Source of the DNA: Oceanipulchritudo coccoides
Lineage (GTDB): Bacteria; Verrucomicrobiota; Verrucomicrobiia; Opitutales; Oceanipulchritudinaceae
Direction: 5' to 3'
Assembly: GCF_010500615.1 (NCBI RefSeq)
Contig: NZ_JAAGNX010000001.1
Span: forward strand, 883,531-947,530
DNA: 64,000 nucleotides
Part shown: positions 26,916 to 34,364 of the stretch, one piece after another
Position numbering within the stretch: the first letter of the stretch is position 1
Layout of the letters: each line of letters opens with the position of its first letter
Position numbers and translations under genes: made by a program
The notes under the pieces: model-generated
The model's input: the letters and a program-made list of their open reading frames with translations, nothing else
The model's database searches: none
Told to the model about the DNA's origin: nothing

Positions 26916-28166
26916 ATGAACAAGACACGCGTTGTGGTAACAGGAATGGGGGCGATCACCCCATTAGGGAATAATGTTGAACAGTTCTGGGATGGCCTGG
27001 TTGCCGGACGGAGCGGAATCCGCAAGGTGGAGGCCTTCGATGCGACCTCCTTCCAGTGCAAGGTTGGGGGAGAGGTTGTTGACTTCAATCCGGCTGACTG
27101 GATGGATCCCAAGGATGCCAAGCGCAACGACCGCTACACCCAGCTGGCGATGGCCGCCAGCCGGATGGCGATGGCTGACGCGAATCTGGATGTGAAGAAT
27201 CTGGCCGACCCGGTCCGTTTCGGCTGTATTATCGGGTCGGGGATCGGTGGCCTGGACACGATTGAAAAGCAGACATTCCGGTTGTTTGATGGGGGTCCGC
27301 GCAAGGTGTCGCCGTTCATGATTCCCATGCTGATCGGCAATATGGCCAGCGGAGTCGTGGCAATTGAATTTGGGGCCATGGGGCCCAATTACGGAGTTGT
27401 CAGTGCCTGCGCGACAGGCAGCCATGCCATCGGGGATTGCCTGCGCATTCTTCGTGCCGGAGAAGCTGATGTCATGCTCGTGGGCGGTAGCGAGGCAAGC
27501 ATTACACAGCTTGGCTATGCCGGCTTCTGTAACATGAAGGCCATGGGCACCAGTTTCAATGATGAGCCCACCCGCTCGAGCCGTCCCTTTGACGCAAAAC
27601 GTGACGGATTCATCATGGGTGAAGGGGCAGGGGTCCTTGTCCTCGAGACGCTTGAACACGCCCAGTCACGCGGTGCCAATATCCTTTGTGAAGTGGTCGG
27701 GCATGCGGCGACGTGCGACGCCTATCACATTACCTCGCCCGATCCCTCTGGACGCGGTCTGCAGGCCTGTATGCGCAATTGCTTGAAGGATGCGGGACTG
27801 GCGGAAACGGACGTGGATTATATCAATGCCCACGGCACATCCACTCCATACAATGACAAGACGGAGAGCGCGGCCATCAAGGCGGTCTTTGGCGAGCATT
27901 CGCACAGCTTGAAGATCAGCTCGACTAAATCCATGACGGGCCACCTGTTGGGTGCTGCCGGAGGGATTGAAGCGATTGCCTGCATCCAATCAATCCGCAC
28001 GGGCAAGATTGCCCCGACCATCAATTACGAGAACCCGGATCCGGAATGCGATCTGAGTTATGTTCCCAACAAGGCGATTGAAGCCCCCGTCAAGGTGGCT
28101 ATCAGCAACAACCTTGGGTTTGGTGGACACAACGCGACGATCGCCTTCAAGGGATTCGAGGCCTAA
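26916..28166 (+). CDS. fabF: 3-oxoacyl-ACP synthase II
   Basis: 416 residues from the ATG at 26916 (NKTRVVVTGMGAITPLGN); an in-frame TTG six bases upstream is less likely. The catalytic Cys lies in VVSACATGSHAIGDC, and the two His residues are in INAHGTSTPYND and TKSMTGHLLGAAGGIEA. It condenses malonyl-ACP with acyl-ACP to extend fatty acids. It closes the fabG-acpP-fabF cluster and comes after a partial terminator. Confidence 0.96.
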   Translation: MNKTRVVVTGMGAITPLGNNVEQFWDGLVAGRSGIRKVEAFDATSFQCKVGGEVVDFNPADWMDPKDAKRNDRYTQLAMAASRMAMADANLDVKNLADPVRFGCIIGSGIGGLDTIEKQTFRLFDGGPRKVSPFMIPMLIGNMASGVVAIEFGAMGPNYGVVSACATGSHAIGDCLRILRAGEADVMLVGGSEASITQLGYAGFCNMKAMGTSFNDEPTRSSRPFDAKRDGFIMGEGAGVLVLETLEHAQSRGANILCEVVGHAATCDAYHITSPDPSGRGLQACMRNCLKDAGLAETDVDYINAHGTSTPYNDKTESAAIKAVFGEHSHSLKISSTKSMTGHLLGAAGGIEAIACIQSIRTGKIAPTINYENPDPECDLSYVPNKAIEAPVKVAISNNLGFGGHNATIAFKGFEA

Positions 28167-28255
28167 GGGCGTGGGTGGGATTCCCGCTTCAGGCGGCCTC
28201 AAGACGCCCTGCTTTAGGATTGTCTAATAAATCTTTGATCGCAGGCTATTCATCC

Positions 28256-28849
28256 ATGCCGCAGATACCGGATTACTATTTGCCCCTCGTGTATGGAGGA
28301 GCGGGCATTCTTGGCCTGATCAGTTGTTTTTTCGGCTATCGACTGTTCAAGTTGATTGTCATTTCCATCCTTGCCGTGGCCGGGGCGGCGACACTGGCCT
28401 GGGCAGGGTTTGAGTATGGAGAGCAACCGGTTTTATGGTCGGCTGGCGGTCTGGTCATCGGGGCCATTGTTGGCGGTGTGCTGGCTTTGTTTTTCTATTC
28501 CCTTGCTGTGGCTACAATGGGTGCGCTTTTCGCGGCAACAAGCCTGATGCCATGGGTCCAGGGGTTCGATATCTGGATGCAATGGTCGATTCTTGGCGTG
28601 GCTTGTATCCTTGCCGCCTTTATCGCGACCATGGTCACCAATTTGATGATCCAGCTGGCCTCGGCGATGTTGGGAGCGTCCCTTTTAGTGCTCAGTGTCT
28701 TGTATTTCACAACCGGGCAGACCATCCACCAAGCGATACAGGATGGCGAAGACTGGACGCTGATTCTTGACATGGATCTGACGGTTGCAGGGGCCGCGTT
28801 GGGAATTGGCCTGCTGGGCTTCCTGATCCAGCGACGGGGGGCGAAATAG
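28256..28849 (+). CDS. DUF4203-like multi-pass membrane protein
   Basis: 197 residues from the ATG at 28256. About six to seven hydrophobic helices with small-residue-rich segments (VYGGAGILGLISCFFGYRL, GGLVIGAIVGGVLALFFYS) resemble the DUF4203/TMEM198 group. It has no enzymatic motif and its role is not known. It is 89 bp after fabF and its stop is 9 bp from the convergent ppc stop. Confidence 0.6.
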   Translation: MPQIPDYYLPLVYGGAGILGLISCFFGYRLFKLIVISILAVAGAATLAWAGFEYGEQPVLWSAGGLVIGAIVGGVLALFFYSLAVATMGALFAATSLMPWVQGFDIWMQWSILGVACILAAFIATMVTNLMIQLASAMLGASLLVLSVLYFTTGQTIHQAIQDGEDWTLILDMDLTVAGAALGIGLLGFLIQRRGAK

Positions 28850-28858
28850 TCCCAGAGT

Positions 28859-31573
28859 CTACCCGGTCGTCCGCAGTCCGCTGGCGATGGCGTTCACGGT
28901 AAGGAGCAGGGCAGGGAGGCGTGCGTTCCGTTCACGATCCGTTGAGCAGGAGCGCCAATCCTTCAGGAGACGGATCTGCTCTGCGTGTAGAATATCCAAG
29001 TCGTCCTCGCGTTCAATTAATGTCTTGTGGAAACGCGGTCTCCGGGCCTTCAAAGCGCCACCAAGGATCGTATCAATTTCCCGTTCAGTGCGATTGTATT
29101 CGCGGATGATCCGGCGGATCAGTTTTTGTCGAACTGTCTCATCATCGACTAATTCCGCGTAGGCTTTCATCCATTTTGGGTTGGCACTGGCAAGGCCGCT
29201 TTCGATGTTGAACAAAACATAGCGGAGGAAAGGCCAGTCGGCGTAGCCTTCGCACAATACCTTGTAGAGGCGGGGTTCCTGCTTCTTCAAATCCGCGATG
29301 GCGGAACCGACACCATACCAGCCCGGGAAATAAAACCGTGCTTGTGTCCAACTGAAGACCCAGGGAATGGCGCGCAAATCATCCAGACTCATCTGGCCGG
29401 TGCGGCGGGCCGGACGCGAGCCGATGCGGCTGACTTCGAGGACATCAATGACCGTTGCCTGCCGGTAGAAGGTGATGAAGTCGGGATCCTGTAAAAAGGC
29501 TTCGTAGGTGCGACGGCTTGAACTTGCAAGAAAGCTCATGACCTTGCTGAGGTCATCGGACGGCTTCCGGTTGAGATTGAGGAGGGAGACTCCGGTGGTG
29601 CCGGCCATGAGCAGTTCCATGTTGTAGGTGGCTGTCCGGAAATTGGTGAACTTCTGGGCCACGGTTTCCCCTTGTTCCGTGACGCGCAGACCCGTGAGGA
29701 GGGAGCCTTCTGGAAGCGCCTCGAGGAAGCGATGGGTTGGACCAGCTCCGCGGCTGACCGTGCCTCCGCGTCCGTGGAAAAACTGGATTTCCACACCATG
29801 GCGTTTACCGGTCTTGAGCAAATCCTCCTGTGCGGCCTGGAGTGCCCACTGGCTGGCGAGGATACCGCTGTCCTTGTTGGAGTCGCTGTATCCGAGCATG
29901 ATCATCTGCCGGTTGGATTTGCTGGCCCGGGTAACTGGATGGGCAAGGAAGGTGTCCATGATGCCGGAGCTGTTCTCAAGATCATCCAGCGTCTCAAACA
30001 AAGGCACAACGGGCAACAGGCAGGCGGGACCCTGCTCAGTTTTGATCATCAGGCCGGCCTCCCGGCAGAGCAGGTAGACCGCGAGCAAGTCGCTGACCGA
30101 GCGGGTCATGCTGACGATCAGGGCGCCGAGCCCCGCATCGCCGTATTCCTTGTAATGGGCATACAGCGTCTGGTAAGTATCGACCGCATTCCGCGCCTCC
30201 GGGCCCAGTTCCATTTCCGGCCGGACAAAGGGGCGCAGGCTCTGCAGCTCTGTATTGAGAAACTCGATACGCTCTGCCTCCGTGCCGTTTAAGAAACGGG
30301 AGCCGTCCAGTCCGGCGGCCTCCATTAACTGGGCCACGGCCTTGTCGTGAAAGGCGCTATTCTGGCGCACATCGAGACTCGCCAGGTGAAAGCCAAAGAC
30401 TTGGATCAGCCTCTGCAGGGGAAGGATATCTTCACGGAGAAGGGAATTGGCCCCCACTTCGCGCAGGGAGGCATCGAGGATATCCACATCTTCCTGCACC
30501 TCGGAAGGCATCGTGTACTGGGATTCGATGCCCGCATTGCCGGAAAGGGGCAGGCGGGCGCGAATCAGGATCACCAACTGGCGCCAGGGTTCTTCCTGGT
30601 GGTGCTCAAGCCGTTCAGCGGCAAGCGGGCCGCAGGCCTTGCGCAATGATTTGATCCGGTCCTCCAGCATCAGTGGCACCTGTTGGACAAAGCTCGATAG
30701 CCCGAGACGGCCCTGGGTCCGCTTCAGGCGGCTGTCAAGGACCTCAAGAGCGCTTGTACGGAGCTCCAGCAAGGTTTCCCGGGTGACCTCCGCGGTAACC
30801 AGTGGATGGCCGTCACGGTCACCTCCGACCCATGAGCCAAATCGTAGTCGTGGGTAATCGGAGACGCTTAATGGCGACCGCTGTGCGTAGCCGCTCTGTT
30901 CCCACGCGCAGCGGAAACGGTCATCCAGTTGCTCAAGGATAATCGGAAAGCGTTCACGAAAATAATAGAGTGCGTTGAGGCGCTCCGAGCGGACATCCGG
31001 TTTAGTCATGAGGATTTCGCCGGTCCGCCATAGACGCTCAAGGACGGCCTTGATCTTTTCCCGGATGCGCAAGCGCTCGTTGTCGGTGTACATCCGGTTC
31101 TCCAATTGCACGAGAAGGACATAGAGCTCCCGGTGCTGGTCGAGGACCGTCCAGCGCTTGGCTTCGGTTGGGTGCCCCGTGAGGACTGGCTCAATTGATT
31201 GCTGCGCAATACGCCCGAGAATCTTTTTTGCCCCGACCTTTGAGGCCTTCAATTGCTTCAGGTAATGCGGCCACAAGCCCGACTGGTGCTTCTCACCCAG
31301 CGCCATTTCGCGGGCACGGATAGCTTGTTGGGCGGCATTCTCCTCCACGAGGTTGAGCAACTGGAAGGCAATCGAGATGGCCTGAGCGCCGCGCTCGGGA
31401 AGGGGGCCCGCCTCGCCGGCTTTCAGATAACCCGGCAACAGGGGAACCAAATCCTTGTGACCAAGGCTTTCCAGCACCTCCCGTAGACAGTCGATGAGGA
31501 ATTTGTAATCCTGATCGATTTTTGCAATTCCGTCCCTGAGGACGCGTTCCCATGTTCCACTCCTTGCCGCCAT
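28859..31573 (-). CDS. ppc: Phosphoenolpyruvate carboxylase
   Basis: 904 residues, the normal size for the bacterial enzyme. Catalytic motifs are intact: VLTGHPTEAKRWTV (usual form TAHPTE), the PEP-site loop FHGRGGTVSRGAGP, GYSDSNKDSG, and the C-terminal end ASGLRTTG close to the conserved N-T-G terminus. It fixes bicarbonate onto PEP to give oxaloacetate and refill the TCA cycle. The S-R-G in place of the usual G-R-G in the glycine loop is a small deviation. It is a single gene, convergent with the membrane protein on its right-hand coding side. Confidence 0.96.
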   Translation of the reverse strand: MAARSGTWERVLRDGIAKIDQDYKFLIDCLREVLESLGHKDLVPLLPGYLKAGEAGPLPERGAQAISIAFQLLNLVEENAAQQAIRAREMALGEKHQSGLWPHYLKQLKASKVGAKKILGRIAQQSIEPVLTGHPTEAKRWTVLDQHRELYVLLVQLENRMYTDNERLRIREKIKAVLERLWRTGEILMTKPDVRSERLNALYYFRERFPIILEQLDDRFRCAWEQSGYAQRSPLSVSDYPRLRFGSWVGGDRDGHPLVTAEVTRETLLELRTSALEVLDSRLKRTQGRLGLSSFVQQVPLMLEDRIKSLRKACGPLAAERLEHHQEEPWRQLVILIRARLPLSGNAGIESQYTMPSEVQEDVDILDASLREVGANSLLREDILPLQRLIQVFGFHLASLDVRQNSAFHDKAVAQLMEAAGLDGSRFLNGTEAERIEFLNTELQSLRPFVRPEMELGPEARNAVDTYQTLYAHYKEYGDAGLGALIVSMTRSVSDLLAVYLLCREAGLMIKTEQGPACLLPVVPLFETLDDLENSSGIMDTFLAHPVTRASKSNRQMIMLGYSDSNKDSGILASQWALQAAQEDLLKTGKRHGVEIQFFHGRGGTVSRGAGPTHRFLEALPEGSLLTGLRVTEQGETVAQKFTNFRTATYNMELLMAGTTGVSLLNLNRKPSDDLSKVMSFLASSSRRTYEAFLQDPDFITFYRQATVIDVLEVSRIGSRPARRTGQMSLDDLRAIPWVFSWTQARFYFPGWYGVGSAIADLKKQEPRLYKVLCEGYADWPFLRYVLFNIESGLASANPKWMKAYAELVDDETVRQKLIRRIIREYNRTEREIDTILGGALKARRPRFHKTLIEREDDLDILHAEQIRLLKDWRSCSTDRERNARLPALLLTVNAIASGLRTTG

Positions 31574-31652
31574 ACACGCATTAATGGATGCAAATTCCGT
31601 GCTCAGTCAAATCACGATTCAGGAAAGCCGGGTCTTGTTGTCCCCGGATGGC

Positions 31653-32093
31653 TCAGCCGTGGACAATGCTGCTGCGCAGCCCTGCGGCATACGCCTCAAA
31701 GACCTTGTGGATTTCGTCCCGGATTCGCCGGAAGGCATTCATCTCGCTCTCGCCCGGCCGGGCCGCCTTTGGCGGATCCTCAAATCCCCAATGATAGCGG
31801 TTGATCTTCCCCGGAAAAACCGGGCAGGACTCATTGGCATGGTCACAGACCGTAATGACCGTGTCGATACCCGCGTCCAAATACTGGTCCAGGTGCTTCG
31901 AGCTGTGCCCGGAAATATCAATCCCGATTTCCTTCAGCGCCTCAATGGCCATCGGGTGGACATATCCCGCCGGCTTGGATCCGGCGCTGAAGACTTCCAC
32001 GATATCCCCGGCGGCATGCCGCAGGATGCCCTCTGCCATATGACTTCGGCAGGAGTTTCCTGTACAAAGGATCAGGACTTTCGTTTTTGGCAT
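31653..32093 (-). CDS. ArsC-type low-molecular-weight phosphatase / arsenate reductase
   Basis: 146 residues. It has the P-loop [17 protein letters not shown] at the N-terminus (C-x5-R type, here C-T-G-N-S-C-R), the redox Cys region [12 protein letters not shown], and HWGFEDPP. These are features of thioredoxin-coupled arsenate reductases, in which three cysteines work in relay: Cys10, and the pair in VCDHANESC. An ordinary tyrosine-phosphatase role is less likely. No ars operon regulator or efflux gene is adjacent. It is transcribed in the same direction as tRNA-Arg, 17 bp after it. Confidence 0.85.
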   Translation of the reverse strand: MPKTKVLILCTGNSCRSHMAEGILRHAAGDIVEVFSAGSKPAGYVHPMAIEALKEIGIDISGHSSKHLDQYLDAGIDTVITVCDHANESCPVFPGKINRYHWGFEDPPKAARPGESEMNAFRRIRDEIHKVFEAYAAGLRSSIVHG

Positions 32094-32110
32094 GGAGTAA
32101 ATCGGTTTAA

Positions 32111-32185
32111 TGGTGCCCCCACTGGGGATCGAACCCAGATCTACGGTTTAGGAAACCATTGTTCTATCCATTGAACTATGGGGAC
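32111..32185 (-). tRNA. tRNA-Arg (CCT anticodon)
   Basis: 75 nt including an encoded CCA. Acceptor GTCCCCA/TGGGGGC, D-arm GTTCAATGGATAGAAC, anticodon loop TTCCTAA (anticodon CCT), T-arm CTGGGTTCGATCCCCAG. It is intact. A broken copy of its 5' half is found at 34091-34153 on the far side of the AbiE operon. Confidence 0.95.
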
Positions 32186-32227
32186 GTTGTTGTTTATCAA
32201 TTACTTGTGGAATTCATCCAATTCTTG

Positions 32228-32272
32228 TTGTAACCCGTTATTGTAACCTGGTGGCTCAAGGAAGGGTTCCAG
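32228..32272 (+). repeat. Dispersed TTGTAACCC repeat, copy A
   Basis: TTGTAACCCG (32228-32237) followed by TTGTAACC (32241-32248) and then TTCCAG at 32267-32272. The same order recurs at 34017 and 37070. This copy lies in the 283-bp gap between tRNA-Arg and the AbiE operon, in which nothing else but the AbiE promoter region is seen. Confidence 0.6.
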
Positions 32273-32421
32273 TGGATTGAACAGATGGGCCATTTATGCG
32301 AGGCGAGGAGGGACAGGCAAGGGAGAAAATCTCGAATGGCAGCTTAGTGTGGTATACAAACTCAGCATGGGATTATTTCCGTGTATTGTCACTTTATAGA
32401 TAGGCTTGCATCCTTCGGTAT

Positions 32422-32468
32422 TTTAACTAAAGTCGGCATATTTACCATAAGTGTCTACTATAGTTAAA
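32422..32468 (+). promoter_or_regulatory. Inverted repeat at the AbiE operon start (candidate operator)
   Basis: TTTAACTA at 32422-32429 and its reverse complement TAGTTAAA at 32461-32468 flank the start of AbiEi; the right arm ends on the first base of the start codon. AbiEi antitoxins of known systems bind inverted repeats in their own promoter, so this is a natural autoregulation site. Only the repeat is seen; binding is inferred. Confidence 0.5.
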
Positions 32469-33064
32469 TGAAGAGTCGTCTTGAAGAACTGGAACAAGAA
32501 CTGAAGGAGCGTGGCATTCTGCGGGTCGCCGATCTTGTCCCGATGGGATTTCCGAAATCGTATCTCAGCGAGCTTGAGAAGCGTGGGAAAGCGATCAAAC
32601 AGACCCGTGGCGTGTACATGCATTCTGAAGCAGACATCCCACCACATTACAGTCTGGCGCTGGCCTGCCAGAAAGTTCCCGGCGGGGTGGTATGCCTGCT
32701 CTCAGCGCTGGCCTACCATGAAATCGGAACCCAGAACCCCCATGAGGTGTGGATGGCGATCGACCGCAAAGCCAGGATGCCCAAGGTCGATTATCCGCCA
32801 ATTCGCATCGTTCGCTTTTCCGGCAGTGCGCTGGAAGAAGGCATTGAAAAGATTGAAGGGCCATTTCCCATTCGGGTATATAATGAGGCAAAGACGGTTG
32901 CTGATTGCTTCAAGTACCGGAATAAGTTTGGTCTGGATGTAGCGGTCGAGGCACTCCGGGAAGGTTGGCGCATGAAGCGGATTACCGTTAAAGAGCTGGA
33001 TCGGTATGCGCGGATTTGCCGTGTGGAGAAGATTATAACTCCCTACCTGGAGGCGATATTGTGA
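32468..33064 (+). CDS. AbiEi-family antitoxin (transcriptional regulator)
   Basis: 198 residues. The N-terminal winged-helix region (about residues 1-55: ILRVADLVPMGFPKSYLSELEKRG, then ITRGVY-type turn KQTRGVYMHS) is followed by the AbiEi core (YSLALACQKVPGGVVCLLSALAYHEIG, then VWMAIDRKARMPK). In type IV systems such as AbiE the antitoxin represses the operon and counteracts the nucleotidyltransferase toxin without direct binding. It overlaps the toxin gene by 4 bp (GTGA). It sits in a probable island beside tRNA-Arg. Confidence 0.85.
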   Translation: MKSRLEELEQELKERGILRVADLVPMGFPKSYLSELEKRGKAIKQTRGVYMHSEADIPPHYSLALACQKVPGGVVCLLSALAYHEIGTQNPHEVWMAIDRKARMPKVDYPPIRIVRFSGSALEEGIEKIEGPFPIRVYNEAKTVADCFKYRNKFGLDVAVEALREGWRMKRITVKELDRYARICRVEKIITPYLEAIL

Positions 33065-33984
33065 GCAAAGGCCCGGTCAAGAACTTGGCTGCATCGGTAA
33101 TGCAGCGGCTGAACAACTATGCCCGGAATAACCGGCTTGATTTCAATGCGCTGCTAACCCGGTTTGTCATGGAACGGGTGTTGTACCGGCTCTCAAAATC
33201 GTCCTACGGCCGAGATTTCTATCTCAAAGGCGCCATGCTCTTTGTGCTCTGGGAGCAGCATCCGCATCGGCCAACCAAGGATCTGGATCTGTTATTCATT
33301 CCCCGGCATGACCGGAGCGAGCTGGAGCGGATATTCAAGGAGGTCTGCTCAACGGCTGTTTCCGGTGACGGATTGTTTTTTGATCCGGAATCCGTTACCG
33401 TTGAGGAAATCCGCGAAGCGAACGCCTATGGAGGTTTGCGGGTCAAGCTGATATGCTACTTGGGAAATGGACGAGTACCGCTACAGATTGATGTCGGCCT
33501 GGGGGATTCGGTATACCCTGAACCGGGGTGGACCGAATTCCCTCCGGTGCTTGAGTTTTCTGCTCCCCGAATCAGGGCATATCCCACTGAGACGGTGATA
33601 GCCGAAAAATTTCAGGCAATGGTTGAACTTGAGTTCCGCAACACGCGAATGAAGGATTACTACGACATACACTACTTGTCGCGGAAATTTCATTACTCAG
33701 GAAAGGAGCTTCGGGAGGCGATTCACCAGACATTTAGAAGGCGCAAAACAGAATTGCCCGTTGGCATTCCGGTGGGGTTGTCAGAAGGCTTTTCAGAAAA
33801 TCCTCAAAGTCAGACTCAATGGAACGCATTTCTCAGAAAGAATCGATTAGATCAATCCACCCAGCTTCCAGAAATTGTTACGCGGATTTCGGATTTTCTC
33901 ATGCCGGTCATCACCGAGGCATCAATCAGTGAGAAGCATTGGATTTCTGGCCGCGGTTGGGAACTACTCAAGCGGGTACCGTGA
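33061..33984 (+). CDS. AbiEii-family nucleotidyltransferase toxin
   Basis: 307 residues from a GTG at 33061 that overlaps the antitoxin stop (GTGA); the frame is open further upstream but this coupled start fits the family. The nucleotidyltransferase core is FYLKGAMLFVLWE followed by PTKDLDLLF (the D-x-D type metal motif), and the family signature ETVIAEKFQAMVELEFRN with MKDYYDIHYL lies near residue 190-210. AbiEii toxins halt growth by modifying tRNA or a related target and act in phage abortive infection or plasmid-like maintenance. The exact target here is unknown. Confidence 0.87.
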   Translation: MSKGPVKNLAASVMQRLNNYARNNRLDFNALLTRFVMERVLYRLSKSSYGRDFYLKGAMLFVLWEQHPHRPTKDLDLLFIPRHDRSELERIFKEVCSTAVSGDGLFFDPESVTVEEIREANAYGGLRVKLICYLGNGRVPLQIDVGLGDSVYPEPGWTEFPPVLEFSAPRIRAYPTETVIAEKFQAMVELEFRNTRMKDYYDIHYLSRKFHYSGKELREAIHQTFRRRKTELPVGIPVGLSEGFSENPQSQTQWNAFLRKNRLDQSTQLPEIVTRISDFLMPVITEASISEKHWISGRGWELLKRVP

Positions 33985-34016
33985 GACATCTGGAAACAGG
34001 GAAAAAATACTCTCTT

Positions 34017-34051
34017 TTGTAACCCGGCGCTCCGAAATGAGACCATTCCAG
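34017..34051 (+). repeat. Dispersed TTGTAACCC repeat, copy B
   Basis: TTGTAACCCG (34017-34026), a stretch containing CCGAAAT, and ATTCCAGCT (to 34053), 32 bp after the AbiEii stop. The 29-bp spacing from TTGTAAC to TTCCAG equals that of copy C. The surrounding 380-bp gap (33985-34364) holds only this, the broken tRNA-Arg and the upstream region of the RCC1 gene. Confidence 0.6.
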
Positions 34052-34090
34052 CTCACGCCCGCCAATCCCAGCAAAAACACCCCTTTCGTG

Positions 34091-34153
34091 TTAGGAAACC
34101 ATTGGAAGGATGGCGGCCAAGGGCCTCGGTACTATCCATTGAACTATGGGGAC
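34091..34153 (-). pseudogene. Broken tRNA-Arg copy at the far side of the AbiE operon
   Basis: On the minus strand, the first 22 nt of tRNA-Arg (34153-34132) are identical, then a 27-nt GC-rich insertion replaces two bases of the D-arm, and the anticodon arm (34104-34091, 14 nt) resumes. The T-arm and acceptor 3' strand are absent. It cannot make a tRNA. Together with the intact gene at 32111-32185 it brackets the AbiE pair. Confidence 0.75.
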
Positions 34154-34364
34154 AGGCAGCCAGCAGGGTAAATCCCTGCTGCAAAAGTGAAGAGAATTGA
34201 GCTGGCGCGGGCCATGGCAATCCGAAAACGGAGCCGCGATATAAAGGTGGGGGAAATCGATTTGACTTCGTGGTGGGGGTCTTTTACGTAAATATTTTTA
34301 ATTAAAGTCATTAGATTAGGTAATTCATGCCGATTCCTTTAGTTATTATTCTGAAAGGAATTCC

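Noticed and set aside
32288-32421. Possible small gene in the gap between tRNA-Arg and AbiEi
   Set aside because: No open frame of useful length with a start signal or similarity; the stretch holds a repeat copy and the AbiE upstream region only.
34017-34097. Integron attC-like site combining GTAACCC and GTTAGGA
   Set aside because: The end motifs do not fit the required forms (RYYYAAC and GTTRRRY), and there is no integrase gene, so a gene-cassette reading is not supported.
34283-34292. Palindrome TTTACGTAAA upstream of the RCC1-repeat gene, similar in core to the LacI-type operator
   Set aside because: It shares only ACGTAA with the operator and sits in an A/T-rich stretch; the flanking TGA and CA are missing, so it was not counted as a member of the operator set.
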